A stretch of 35,481 bases of DNA from Candidatus Hydrogenedentota bacterium (GTDB taxonomy: Bacteria; Hydrogenedentota; Hydrogenedentia; Hydrogenedentales; SLHB01). Positions 16,069 through 24,521 of the stretch are shown one piece after another. The notes below the pieces were generated by a model. That model made no database searches, was not told the DNA's origin, and saw only the letters and a list, made by a program, of their open reading frames with translations. The position numbers and the translations under genes were made by a program. The stretch covers positions 1 to 35,481 of the forward strand of contig DAOLNV010000010.1 in assembly GCA_035416745.1 (NCBI GenBank), given 5' to 3'. The first letter of the stretch is position 1. The number at the start of each line of letters is the position of its first letter.

Positions 16069-18420
16069 TTAAGGCGCAGGAACACTATCGCTGGCGCGGA
16101 ATGCTACAGACCAGGCGGCTTCCCGGCTCGTAAACTCGAGTGGAATAGTGAGTATCCGGTCAGAGCGCACGGCCCCCTTGTCGATGGGCTCGTAGCCCTC
16201 GGGCACGTGAACAAACACCGTGCCCTTCGCTCCGGGGGCACGTACAGCCACGCCGGAGAGGGTGTGTTCGCTTGCGTTCCACGCCACATCCGACAATTCG
16301 GCGCCGCCCATGGTCAGATGCATGTCCGTGGCAAGGACGCAGGGACGTTCTTGGGCTTGGTGCACTGAAATCACGCGGCTGTCGAAAGCGGGAATGGTCA
16401 CGGCCAGTTTCCCGTCTCCGGCAGCGGCCGGCGACTGCGTCCAGAACTCCCAGCCCAGTACGGGCACGTTTCCGAAGCCCAGCCGTGCCAGGGGAATTTG
16501 AACCGAGACTTCCTCAGGAGTGAGGTTAAACAGGCCTACCACGTGATACGTGTCCCACGGTCTGCGCACGGTCAGGTCCCAGATTCGGGCGGGCGACTGC
16601 TCGAACAAGTCGAGTGGCCGTGCGGCAACGTCGTACGACGGCAGGCAGAATGGAATCATGGCCATGCGTTCGGGAGCGATCTTGGTCAAATCGTCGCCCA
16701 AGGCTACCACGCCTCCGCTCAATGCCAGCCACGCGCAACGCAGTCGAGCCTCGTTCTCGCCTCCCTCGCCGACGATCAAGGCATCGGGCTCGTTGTGCCA
16801 GAACGTACGGTGCTTGTACCAGCATGTCGAGAGTTGCTGGTGGTAGCCCCGGAGATGATCCCAGTTTCCGGAGGCATTCCCGATATCCACGGTCGCCCCG
16901 CCGATGTTAACGATTCCGCAATACGCGTTCGTGGGAGCGGAACAGTACCGAAGCCACGAGTCAGCGCCCACCACATCGCGGATCTCTTGCATTTCATAAC
17001 GCAGCATGGGATAGCCGCGCAGCTGCTTGGGATCGCGAAAAACACCGTCCGTGTTGCCTGCGCTGCCGATGAAGTCCACCTTGTAATAACGGACCCCGGC
17101 ATCCACCAGTGGCTGGAGCGATTCGCGGTAGTGTTGCTGTGCGCCGGGGTCGGTCGGATCAAGACTGAACACGCGGCCGTGAGGCGCCCAATGCCATTTC
17201 TCAATGAACACTTTGGGAGTCCCGTCGGCATTGCGGACGAGGGCTTCAGGATGCTCGGCATAGAACGGCGTGAACTCGGAGACGCAGCTCGCGGCTATCC
17301 AAATCCCCAGCTTGAGATCGAGGTTTCTCAATTCATCGCTGAGCCAGTTCATGCCGTGTGGGAAGCGGTCGTTGGCGACCCAATGACCCACCACGTCCCG
17401 GTATTCCCATCCGTGGTCGACCTGCATCGTGTCGACTCCGTACGGACGAAACCGCTCTGCGACAACCTTTGCGTTGCCGAGCACGAATTCTTCCGTCATG
17501 GCCAGGCGCGAACAATACCAGGAGAGCCAGCCCATCACGGTATCCTGCCGGATGGGCGGATTGTTGGCCACGCGCACCTCCTGGGCATATCGCTCTAGCG
17601 CAGCGAGAGGGTCGGGCTCGATGCTCACGAGGAGCGGCTCGCTCACGGCGCCATCGAGGCCGTCCGCGTAGTAGGAACATTGCGCCGATAGACTTGTCAG
17701 CCCGTGTGCTCTGGTTGCCGTCAGCTGCACACTGGGATTCGAACCGGCCCACGAGAGCCATCCCAAGAGAAGAGACTGTCCGGCTGGCGGATCGTGCACC
17801 ATGAGCGTTGCCGGCGAAGAATAGCTTGCCTGCTCGCCGTCGAAACACGGCGTGACCCTCGTCCCGCCCTGGTGGCCGGAGTCGCAGAAGCACACCCAAC
17901 GGTCCCGTTCGGCCCCAAATTGAAACGGCGGTTCTTCGAAAGGCGTGAGGACCTGGATGCTCTGCAGAGGACCCGGCGCGCCGGGTTCAGCACGGGCCGA
18001 CACCGAAAACCCCGCGTAAGGCGCATTCGGCCGAAGGGTCGCCGTCCATGCAAGTTCCTCCAAAGAAGCAAGGTCCGTGAACGCAACCTTGAGCCGCACG
18101 TAATCCCCCAACTCGTCGCGGCCCTCTTCGCGCTGGGCGGAACACGCGGACGACTCCGGAGGGCGGATACTCTGGCCGCCCAACTGGACGCCGGGCGCGC
18201 CGTTCGTGAGCAGGATGGAGCCATCGCGAGACGCCATCCCCCACAAGCCGCGTTCCGCGTCATACCAGACGGACACGCGGCTGTTGGCGATCTCAAACTT
18301 CGGCGGATTGAGGGCAGTCGCGACCGCCTCTTCCGCACAAGCCGGCGAGACTGCCAGAACGCTCAAGACAACCGCCAGAACCTCAATCCACGGACATAAC
18401 GGGAAAACCTGTTTACCCAT
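16069..18420 (-). CDS. Secreted alpha-galactosidase-like glycoside hydrolase (clan GH-D, melibiase-like)
   Basis: 783 aa. GGGAGG lies 7 bp before the ATG at 18420, and a Sec signal (LAVVLSVLAVSPACA) follows; the frame extension to 18618 runs through a palindromic element and is rejected. An N-terminal beta-sandwich (about 40-285) precedes a TIM barrel with MGWLSWYCSRLAMTEE, DTMQVDHGWEY and YYKVDFIG. Asp449 in KVD is the expected nucleophile of GH27/GH36 enzymes; D512 in ATVDIGNASG is the likely acid/base. WHNEPDALIVGEG and ARLRCAWLALSGG resemble the melibiase C-terminal barrel. A C-terminal all-beta domain follows. It would release alpha-linked galactose or a related sugar in the periplasm. 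Confidence 0.88.
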   Translation of the reverse strand: MGKQVFPLCPWIEVLAVVLSVLAVSPACAEEAVATALNPPKFEIANSRVSVWYDAERGLWGMASRDGSILLTNGAPGVQLGGQSIRPPESSACSAQREEGRDELGDYVRLKVAFTDLASLEELAWTATLRPNAPYAGFSVSARAEPGAPGPLQSIQVLTPFEEPPFQFGAERDRWVCFCDSGHQGGTRVTPCFDGEQASYSSPATLMVHDPPAGQSLLLGWLSWAGSNPSVQLTATRAHGLTSLSAQCSYYADGLDGAVSEPLLVSIEPDPLAALERYAQEVRVANNPPIRQDTVMGWLSWYCSRLAMTEEFVLGNAKVVAERFRPYGVDTMQVDHGWEYRDVVGHWVANDRFPHGMNWLSDELRNLDLKLGIWIAASCVSEFTPFYAEHPEALVRNADGTPKVFIEKWHWAPHGRVFSLDPTDPGAQQHYRESLQPLVDAGVRYYKVDFIGSAGNTDGVFRDPKQLRGYPMLRYEMQEIRDVVGADSWLRYCSAPTNAYCGIVNIGGATVDIGNASGNWDHLRGYHQQLSTCWYKHRTFWHNEPDALIVGEGGENEARLRCAWLALSGGVVALGDDLTKIAPERMAMIPFCLPSYDVAARPLDLFEQSPARIWDLTVRRPWDTYHVVGLFNLTPEEVSVQIPLARLGFGNVPVLGWEFWTQSPAAAGDGKLAVTIPAFDSRVISVHQAQERPCVLATDMHLTMGGAELSDVAWNASEHTLSGVAVRAPGAKGTVFVHVPEGYEPIDKGAVRSDRILTIPLEFTSREAAWSVAFRASDSVPAP

Positions 18421-18489
18421 TTTCGCCTCCCGGTGTGCGATGACTATGCGGCCTCTGTTTGGCCCAGGCCGCCCTTTCCTCTGACCGCC

Positions 18490-18596
18490 ATTTGACCAGA
18501 ACCCCCGGCGGGCGTCAATGATGCGGGCAACGTGGCAGTGTGACACTGCCTTGATCATCTCGGAGATTGAAGAGCAGCGGGGGCTTCTGGTCAAAT
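18490..18596. repeat. 107-bp nested palindromic element between divergent genes
   Basis: The outer arms are ATTTGACCAGAA at 18490-18501 and TTCTGGTCAAAT at 18585-18596, perfect complements. They continue inward as CCCCC and GGGGG with one unpaired C. At the same centre (about 18542) lies a separate perfect palindrome of 8-bp arms GGCAGTGT and ACACTGCC (18534-18550). Between them, TCAAT in the left interval pairs with ATTGA in the right. The whole could fold as one long hairpin, be a MITE-like remnant, or hold a regulator site. No target-site duplication is visible. Confidence 0.75.
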
Positions 18597-18688
18597 AACA
18601 ATTACCGGCCGTCATCATGGAAACGGGGAGTTACAGGCGGTACTTCGACATCCGCCAGAGCACGGACAAGCAAGAGGTGGTTCTGACT

Positions 18689-21256
18689 ATGATTTGCGCG
18701 CATATCGGAATGATTGCGGTTTACTGGATGGCAGCAGGGCTCTCCGCGGCGGCCGAGAACGGTCAGGGACTCCGGCTTGTGGCCGAGTTCGATTGTGCAA
18801 AGGAATACCCCCCGGAAGCCTATTTCGGTCATGGGGCCGTTTCCGTCGTTGAGTCAAGCATCGGACCCTACCGCGAGGCAGAAGGCAGGCCGCTTTCGCG
18901 GTTCGGCTACCGGTTCAAGGTCGAGAATACCGGGCGTCCGCATTTGGCTGTCATACGGTATCCCGACGACAAGCGCCGCTTCATGTGCGTCATGGACGGG
19001 ACATGTTACGATTTGACGACGGGCGTGTACACCGGATTCGAGAACCCGCTCAGCGGCAAGATGCTCGAGATCCGGCGGATCTTCTGGCCGAGGTGGACCG
19101 ATTGCAGCATCGTCTTCATGACATGGAGCGACGGCGAACCGGCGGCCGTGGCGGACATCAAAGTCTACGAGATGGACGGTTTGGCGCCTCTTGACGTACC
19201 TGGGGATCCGGGTGACGGTTCCCGGCGCGAGTTGGGCATCCAGTTCGAAGACCCCTGCGGCACGTGTGCCAGCGTGGGGGCAATGTCGAATGCGGAATGG
19301 ATTGACCGCATGGCTGCGTACGCGCGTCACTCCGGACAGAACCTGCTGGTCTACCCCATCGTCTGGTACCATGGCCCCCTCTACCCCAGTGAACGCGAGC
19401 CAGCCGGCAACTTCAACACGGTTGTTGCGCCCGACCGCAAACAATACGCGCGCTGGACGAGCCAGCCGGCCGATTGGGTCGCAGAAATCCTCGAACGATT
19501 CGACAAAGAAGGACTGGATTTCCAGGCAGCGGTGACGCTCCTTCGGCTTGGGACCCTGATGAAGTCGATGAACATCGATCTGGAATCCATCAAGGCCGGC
19601 AAGGACACCATTAACAACATGCTGGGGAGCGGCCAGGTGCAGGCCGGCACCCAGGACTGGACGCCGCTCTACAACGTCATGAACTTCCCCGACCAGGTTG
19701 CAGGTACGTCTAAAGGCTGGGCCTACGGCGAATTGAGCGGACAACCCTACCACGCCGGGCCCATCTTCAACCCCCTGCATCCGGTCGTTCAAGATGCCGT
19801 GGTGGGTCTGGCGGCGGAAATCGCCGAGCGGTACAAAGGCCATCCCTCCTTCAAGGGCATCTCATTCAACATGTGGCACGCGACGATTCTGTGGTACGCC
19901 TCGCTGGATGCGGGATACGACGATTACACGGTAAGCCTGTTCAGCAAGGAAACGGGCATTGAAGTGCCCGTGGAGCCCGTCGCGCCGGACCGGTTCTCGA
20001 AGCGCCATGCCTTTTTGACGGGAGAGCGGCGGAAGGAATGGATTGACTGGCGGTGCGCGAAAATCCACGAGCTGTTCTGCCGCATTCGCGACGAGGTCGT
20101 TGCACGGCGGCCGGATCTCCGCGTCACGATCACGCTGTGGTCGGAGACTACGGTGTCTCAGATGCTCGGTTTTCCGAAGACGCCGGGACACCAATTGTAT
20201 GCGCGCCAGAGCACGATCGACTTGTATCGCGACGGCGGATTCGACATCGCTCTGTTCCAGAACGATCCTAACATCGAAGTTGACCTTTGTTTCACGCCAG
20301 CGCGGGACCGGGATTGCTGGGGCACCTCCGGCGTGAATATGACTGTCGAGGAAACCTCCATGTTCCGCGACCATGACTTCCTGGACAAAACAACTTTGAA
20401 GGCCGCGTACGCCCAGGAGACGCCAGGAGCATACATTTTCAACAGTTGGGTCGAAGCCTGGGGCACTCACAAGTGGTTCCCGTGCGAGGAAAACGACGCG
20501 CAGGCAAAGGAACTTGCCGTCATGAGCGGAAAACCGGCTGAGGGGATTTTCCGGATCAACTCGACGTATCCCGAAGACGGGTTCTGGTGGGACTCGCAAC
20601 TCCGAATCACCCCGCCGCTGCCCGGCGGCGACCACTTCATGGAGCATTACGCGCATGCGCTTGCCGAACTCGACGCATGCCGGATCACGCGCGGCGGCCT
20701 CTTCCTGGACCCGGTAAACACCGGCCAGCTTCAGCAGTTCGCGCGCGCGTATCGCGCCCTGCCGGCGAAGAAGTTTGAGACGGTAAGCGCGTCAACGGAC
20801 CCAGTGGCCGTTCGCAGCCTGACGTACAACGGGCGGCAGTACCTCTATCTCGTCAATCGTGAGTATTATTCTGTCGCCGTTGAACTCGCTCTGACGGACG
20901 CCGCGCAGGCGACGGATCTGGCCACGCAACAGGCTGCGGGCGTTCAGCCCCAGTGGCCGGTCACCTTGGGACCGTATGAACTGCGAGCCTTTATGCTGGA
21001 CAACACTGCCAAGGTCTCCGGCTTCGCGGCATCGGCGCCCGATCACATCGTTGCCCGGCTCAAGAGTGACGCGGAAGCCGCCCTGGAACAGATCGCGCGA
21101 TTGCGGGCAGCCAACGCACAGCTTCCCACAGGCGCGGACAGGATGGAGGCAGACATCCGGGCAGCCCTCGAGGCGGGACATTACGCCTGGCTGCGCCGGG
21201 CGTTGCACAGTTACATCATCAGGAAATGCGGACAGCTTTCGGCGTCGTTGCAATAA
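18689..21256 (+). CDS. Large secreted TIM-barrel glycoside-hydrolase-like protein of unrecognised family
   Basis: 855 aa. The start at 18689 has AAGAGGTGG at 18672-18680; a longer in-frame start at 18617 overlaps the palindromic element. The N-terminus is signal-like (IGMIAVYWMAAGLSAAAENG). About residues 35-165 form a beta-rich domain. A large (beta/alpha)8 barrel follows, with QNLLVYPIVWYHGPLYP, WVAEILERFDKEGLDFQAAVTLL, HPSFKGISFNMWHATI and RVTITLWSE-type strands. The C-terminal part has an EAWGTHKWFP loop and a beta-sandwich (QYLYLVNREYYSVAVELAL), ending in a helical tail. It resembles the poorly characterised family-10-like hydrolases rather than a named GH family. It diverges from the alpha-galactosidase gene, which suggests shared glycan substrates. 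Confidence 0.75.
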   Translation: MICAHIGMIAVYWMAAGLSAAAENGQGLRLVAEFDCAKEYPPEAYFGHGAVSVVESSIGPYREAEGRPLSRFGYRFKVENTGRPHLAVIRYPDDKRRFMCVMDGTCYDLTTGVYTGFENPLSGKMLEIRRIFWPRWTDCSIVFMTWSDGEPAAVADIKVYEMDGLAPLDVPGDPGDGSRRELGIQFEDPCGTCASVGAMSNAEWIDRMAAYARHSGQNLLVYPIVWYHGPLYPSEREPAGNFNTVVAPDRKQYARWTSQPADWVAEILERFDKEGLDFQAAVTLLRLGTLMKSMNIDLESIKAGKDTINNMLGSGQVQAGTQDWTPLYNVMNFPDQVAGTSKGWAYGELSGQPYHAGPIFNPLHPVVQDAVVGLAAEIAERYKGHPSFKGISFNMWHATILWYASLDAGYDDYTVSLFSKETGIEVPVEPVAPDRFSKRHAFLTGERRKEWIDWRCAKIHELFCRIRDEVVARRPDLRVTITLWSETTVSQMLGFPKTPGHQLYARQSTIDLYRDGGFDIALFQNDPNIEVDLCFTPARDRDCWGTSGVNMTVEETSMFRDHDFLDKTTLKAAYAQETPGAYIFNSWVEAWGTHKWFPCEENDAQAKELAVMSGKPAEGIFRINSTYPEDGFWWDSQLRITPPLPGGDHFMEHYAHALAELDACRITRGGLFLDPVNTGQLQQFARAYRALPAKKFETVSASTDPVAVRSLTYNGRQYLYLVNREYYSVAVELALTDAAQATDLATQQAAGVQPQWPVTLGPYELRAFMLDNTAKVSGFAASAPDHIVARLKSDAEAALEQIARLRAANAQLPTGADRMEADIRAALEAGHYAWLRRALHSYIIRKCGQLSASLQ

Positions 21257-21409
21257 GCTTCGCCCCATGACGCACGCGGGGCGCGCTGCTGGCTTCGTGG
21301 ACATTGCCCCGAACCTGGCTTTGAGAAGCGACCCAAGACACCCAAGGAACGAAAAGGCCTCCACTTCCGCCACCGGAGCAACCGCTATCTCCATCTCCCG
21401 ACAACCTGG

Positions 21410-22012
21410 TCAAGGCGCTGGGAGCAGGTAGCCCATGCGTAGGGCAACTACAGCAATGACCGCCCCCACAAGGTCGGAAACCAGATCAAGCGCCGTGTTG
21501 ACGTACCCGCCCACGCCGGTCTCGGGCATCACCACGGTCGCGATAAACTCGATGATCTCATTGAGCCCGCCTACACCCAGCCCCGCCATGACCACCACGA
21601 TGGAGAGCGCTGCGCCGTGGCGCACACCGGGGCGAAGCATGGGGCGCACGAGATGGTACATGACCAGAGTAGACACGCCAAACCCGACGATGTGCACGAA
21701 CTGGTCATAGCGAAGAACGGGAATCGTCTTCGAGAGCGGCATCAGCATCACGCCGTAAAGCACGCCGTCGCCTACCCGAATGCCTCCGCCGCAGAGGTGC
21801 AGGATAGCCCACGCCACGAGGCCCCACAGAATCGAGATAGGGTATCGGACACGGTCGTTGGTCAGAGCAATCACCACCATAAAGAAGATGATCACTGCCA
21901 CATACAAAAGAAACTCGTAGTTCTTGCGGTATCCAAAATACACACTGAACGGGATCAACACCGATAGCAGCACCGCCAGCGGCGCAATGTGTGCACGTTC
22001 CAGCCTTAGCAT
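21410..22012 (-). CDS. DUF2238/YjdF-like integral membrane protein
   Basis: 200 aa, ATG at 22012 preceded by GGGAGGG about 9 bp upstream. About five to six transmembrane helices are visible: LAVLLSVLIPFSVYFGY, FLLYVAVIIFFMVVIAL, ILWGLVAWAILHLCGG, HIVGFGVSTLVMYHLV, LSIVVVMAGLGVGGLNEIIEFI and LVSDLVGAVIAVVALRMG. Conserved polar residues in helices (YDQFVH, NEIIEF, NTALDLVSDLVGA) match the DUF2238/YjdF inner-membrane family, whose function is unknown. It lies 123 bp downstream of the M24 gene on the same strand and may be the third gene of that transcript. Confidence 0.7.
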   Translation of the reverse strand: MLRLERAHIAPLAVLLSVLIPFSVYFGYRKNYEFLLYVAVIIFFMVVIALTNDRVRYPISILWGLVAWAILHLCGGGIRVGDGVLYGVMLMPLSKTIPVLRYDQFVHIVGFGVSTLVMYHLVRPMLRPGVRHGAALSIVVVMAGLGVGGLNEIIEFIATVVMPETGVGGYVNTALDLVSDLVGAVIAVVALRMGYLLPAP

Positions 22013-22135
22013 GCGTCTTGACCCTCCCTAACCGGCTATTGGTCCACCCCTCCGGACAGCCCGTCCACCCAACCCGCCCTTGCCAGGACTAGTTGTGGCT
22101 TGGCCGCGCTTGAGCCCGCGCGATTCGAGCCTTGC

Positions 22136-23293
22136 CTAGAGTTCGACGAGCCGCGCAAACTCCTTCGACAGCTTCTCGATACCCGTCTTGGTGACGCGAA
22201 CCCCGTTCTCCCAGCGGAGGCCGAAGTCTTTGTCCTGGAAAAACGTGTCCACCTGAAACGTCATGTTCTCCTGAAGGACGTAGGTTGAGGTGGACTCCAT
22301 CCAGGGGCGTTCGACCTCCATCATGCCGATTCCGTGACAGGGACCGTAGAGCATGTACTTCTTGAAACCCCGTCGCTCGACGAATTCCTCGTATTCCCGC
22401 ACAACCTCCGCCGCGGGCTTGCCGCCCCGCATCAGTTCGAAGGTCTTGAGATGCGCTTCAAGACCAAACTCGACGAGGCGTTTCTTGCGCGGGGGCAGTT
22501 TGCCGATCGAACACGGCAGCCCGACGCTCGAGGAGTAGCCGCCGACGCGCGCGCCGATGTTGAGCTGGATGATCTCGTTGCGCTTGATCTTGTTGTGGGT
22601 GGGACGCGAGATGGCGTGTTTGGTGCCTGGGCCGCAGAAACAATAGAGGGCGTGGCCTTCATATTCGCCGCCGTGTTTGTAGATCTCTCGCTGGGCAATG
22701 CCGATTACCTGGAGTTCGGTCATCCCGGGCTTCATCTCAGCGAGTATGGCCGCAATAGCCTTCTCGCTGATCTTGTAAGCCTTCTTCATGAGCCTGATTT
22801 CGTTCGCGCTCTTGCTGGCGCGCAGGCTGGTCAGGGTGTCATCGGCTTTGACCAGTTCGACGCCCGGCAATTCGCGCTGCAGGCTGAAATAAACAGGAAG
22901 AGGCATGATCGAGAAGCCGACAAGGCCGAGCCTCTTCAATGCCCGCTTACCCATGGCTTTGCGCACCACATCGCTGAAATGCGCCACGGGAATGCCCGGG
23001 TACTCCGGATCGGCGGATTCGCGGTATTCGACCATCATGGCGATGTTGGGAATCACGCTGCGCCCCTGCGCGTAGGCTTCGCTTTCCGGCCCGATGATCA
23101 GGACGGGCGTGCCCTTCGCGGGCACGAATACGCCCGCCGACTCGAACGTCGGCCAATACTCGGTGAGATACCGCACATTCGCGAAATCGGCCTCGTTGGA
23201 ATGCACAAGCGCCGCATCCAGGCCGGCCGCGCGAATATTGCGCTGGAACTTTTCGAGCCGATCGTTGTATTCGGTTTTGGCGATCGCTTGCAT
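22136..23293 (-). CDS. M24-family (creatinase/aminopeptidase-fold) protein with altered metal site
   Basis: 385 aa. AAGGAGA sits 7 bp before the ATG at 23293; a longer frame to 23347 is rejected. It has the creatinase-type N-terminal domain (AGLDAALVHSNEADFANVRYLTEYWP) and a pita-bread C-terminal domain. The usual M24 metal ligands are not intact. The Asp of the vDlGa strand is Asn (IIQLNIGA), the Asp of sDitR is Ser (GGYSSSVGL), and the Glu of the iEPG strand appears as Asp (FQVDTFF). The HGIG His and the last Glu (RWENGV) remain. Loss of metal ligands and about 400-aa length are features of creatinase rather than prolidase, so a C-N hydrolase of the creatinase type is plausible. Its start lies 1 bp from the stop of the deacetylase gene. 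Confidence 0.85.
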   Translation of the reverse strand: MQAIAKTEYNDRLEKFQRNIRAAGLDAALVHSNEADFANVRYLTEYWPTFESAGVFVPAKGTPVLIIGPESEAYAQGRSVIPNIAMMVEYRESADPEYPGIPVAHFSDVVRKAMGKRALKRLGLVGFSIMPLPVYFSLQRELPGVELVKADDTLTSLRASKSANEIRLMKKAYKISEKAIAAILAEMKPGMTELQVIGIAQREIYKHGGEYEGHALYCFCGPGTKHAISRPTHNKIKRNEIIQLNIGARVGGYSSSVGLPCSIGKLPPRKKRLVEFGLEAHLKTFELMRGGKPAAEVVREYEEFVERRGFKKYMLYGPCHGIGMMEVERPWMESTSTYVLQENMTFQVDTFFQDKDFGLRWENGVRVTKTGIEKLSKEFARLVEL

Positions 23294-23294
23294 G

Positions 23295-24170
23295 TCATAT
23301 CTCCTTCGCTGCTTGTTGTGCTTGCTTGAATTGCGCTCCGCGTCCAAGGAGCGTTCCTATCAGCAGGTCAAGTTGTTCCGCGGCATACGCACCGCAGTTT
23401 TTAACAATGAAAGGATCGGGGCGCACCGCGCCCTCGCCGTAGGATATCTCCCCCTGGGGCATGGGGTGAAACTCCCAGGGATGGAAGTAAAAGCACAGGA
23501 ACGGGTCCACGCCCCGGGCTTCGCAATAGCCCACGAAACCGTCGATATGCCGCATCAGCGCGCCGGCGCCCTCCGTGCGGAACAGCGGCCACTGGTCCAT
23601 ATCCCGCCCATAGGGGTCCGTCGATTCCATGGAGAGATCGGCAAACGCGGGCAATTCGACGATTCGCAAATCCCCCTCTTGGGTCCAATCCTCCCGGCTG
23701 GGATGATAAGGCCGCAGGCGTTCGCGGAAGTAATACATCGGATAGGTCGCGTCCGCGACATAGCCCAGAGAATCCAAGGCCGTCACTACCGCGGTCGAAC
23801 CGAACAGGCGCGGACATCTGAACGACACCGGACGCACCCCCGCGACGTCTTCGAGCCATTGCGTGCACAGCCGCAACCGTTCCGGCACCTCGTGCGCTAG
23901 AATCGGCATCATCCCCGGGATATCGAACAGGGAATCGCCGATCGTCTCATGAAACAACGTGTGCGCGCCGATCTCGTGTCTCCGGGCCCGGACATTGCGG
24001 ACGGTTTCCGGGTGTTTTCGGGCGGCATCTCCGGTAAAGAAGAATGTGGCGGTGATGCCGTGCTTATCAAGGATATCCAGAATGATGGGCGTCCCATGCG
24101 CGACACCCTCGTAGAACGGGGTCCAGCTTCCGACATCGGTTTCCATGTCAAACCCAAGAACAATCTGCAT
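23295..24170 (-). CDS. NodB-type polysaccharide deacetylase family protein
   Basis: 291 aa, ATG at 24170 with AGAGAGG about 8 bp upstream. No signal peptide is present, so it is probably cytoplasmic. That favours a small-molecule role over cell-wall deacetylation. NodB motifs are in order: LGFDMETD (motif 1, catalytic and metal Asp), ATFFFTG, HEIGAHTLFHE (motif 2, H-T-x-x-H metal pair), SFRCPRLFG (motif 3, R-x-P) and FYFHPWEFHP (late His motif). The family includes chitin and peptidoglycan deacetylases and also the PuuE-type allantoinases that open cyclic ureides. Translational coupling (1-bp gap) to a creatinase-like gene makes a C-N bond hydrolase plausible, as inference. Confidence 0.88.
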   Translation of the reverse strand: MQIVLGFDMETDVGSWTPFYEGVAHGTPIILDILDKHGITATFFFTGDAARKHPETVRNVRARRHEIGAHTLFHETIGDSLFDIPGMMPILAHEVPERLRLCTQWLEDVAGVRPVSFRCPRLFGSTAVVTALDSLGYVADATYPMYYFRERLRPYHPSREDWTQEGDLRIVELPAFADLSMESTDPYGRDMDQWPLFRTEGAGALMRHIDGFVGYCEARGVDPFLCFYFHPWEFHPMPQGEISYGEGAVRPDPFIVKNCGAYAAEQLDLLIGTLLGRGAQFKQAQQAAKEI

Positions 24171-24521
24171 ACGGTTTGCCTCTCTATGTGTCTGGAGCCT
24201 GGAACACTCCCGGCGGCTTGGCTGCCCTTACATTCCCCAAAGGCGAAGTGTCTGGCGCCGCCATAAGGGTCCATCGCCCCCCCACTCTACCAAATCTCGG
24301 TCTCTTTAGCCATTTTGGCCGCACGGCCTGCTCGCAACCTGCGCGTTTCCGCTACGGGGTTATAGGGAGATCAGAAGGTACGGAAGGGGTATCAAGTTGC
24401 TTGCTCCGCGCCCTCCAAAATGTATACCATGAAGGCAGTTTCCCACCGGGGGGAGACACCTTTCCGGCAGCAACAGCCGAAACGGCTGCCACCGGGAACC
24501 ACACAGATTTAGGGGACGATC
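24171..24521. other. Divergent intergenic region, deacetylase and symporter
   Basis: 351 bp without a gene. A possible promoter for the symporter is TTGCTC (24401-24406), a 16-bp spacer, then TATACC (24423-24428). A hairpin with CAGCCG and CGGCTG arms and an AAA loop (24474-24488) lies between that promoter and the start codon, about 30 bp upstream. AGGGGAC serves as ribosome site. No riboswitch class is recognised. Confidence 0.4.
24474..24488 (+). promoter_or_regulatory. Leader hairpin upstream of the symporter
   Basis: CAGCCG-AAA-CGGCTG, a perfect 6-bp stem 34 bp before the start codon at 24522. An alternative outer pairing with GGCAGC/GCTGCC is possible, so it could act as a small switch or simply protect the leader. 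There is no T-run, so it is not a typical terminator. Confidence 0.3.

Noticed and set aside
16498..17598. 366-aa plus-strand frame across the alpha-galactosidase
   Set aside because: It is the mirror of a well-supported glycoside hydrolase gene and has no ribosome site or domain.
22334..23329. 331-aa plus-strand frame across the M24 gene
   Set aside because: Same reason: it is antisense to a gene with a proper ribosome site and clear fold motifs.
24360..24521. Riboswitch in the symporter leader
   Set aside because: Only a simple hairpin is visible; no conserved riboswitch core was recognised.
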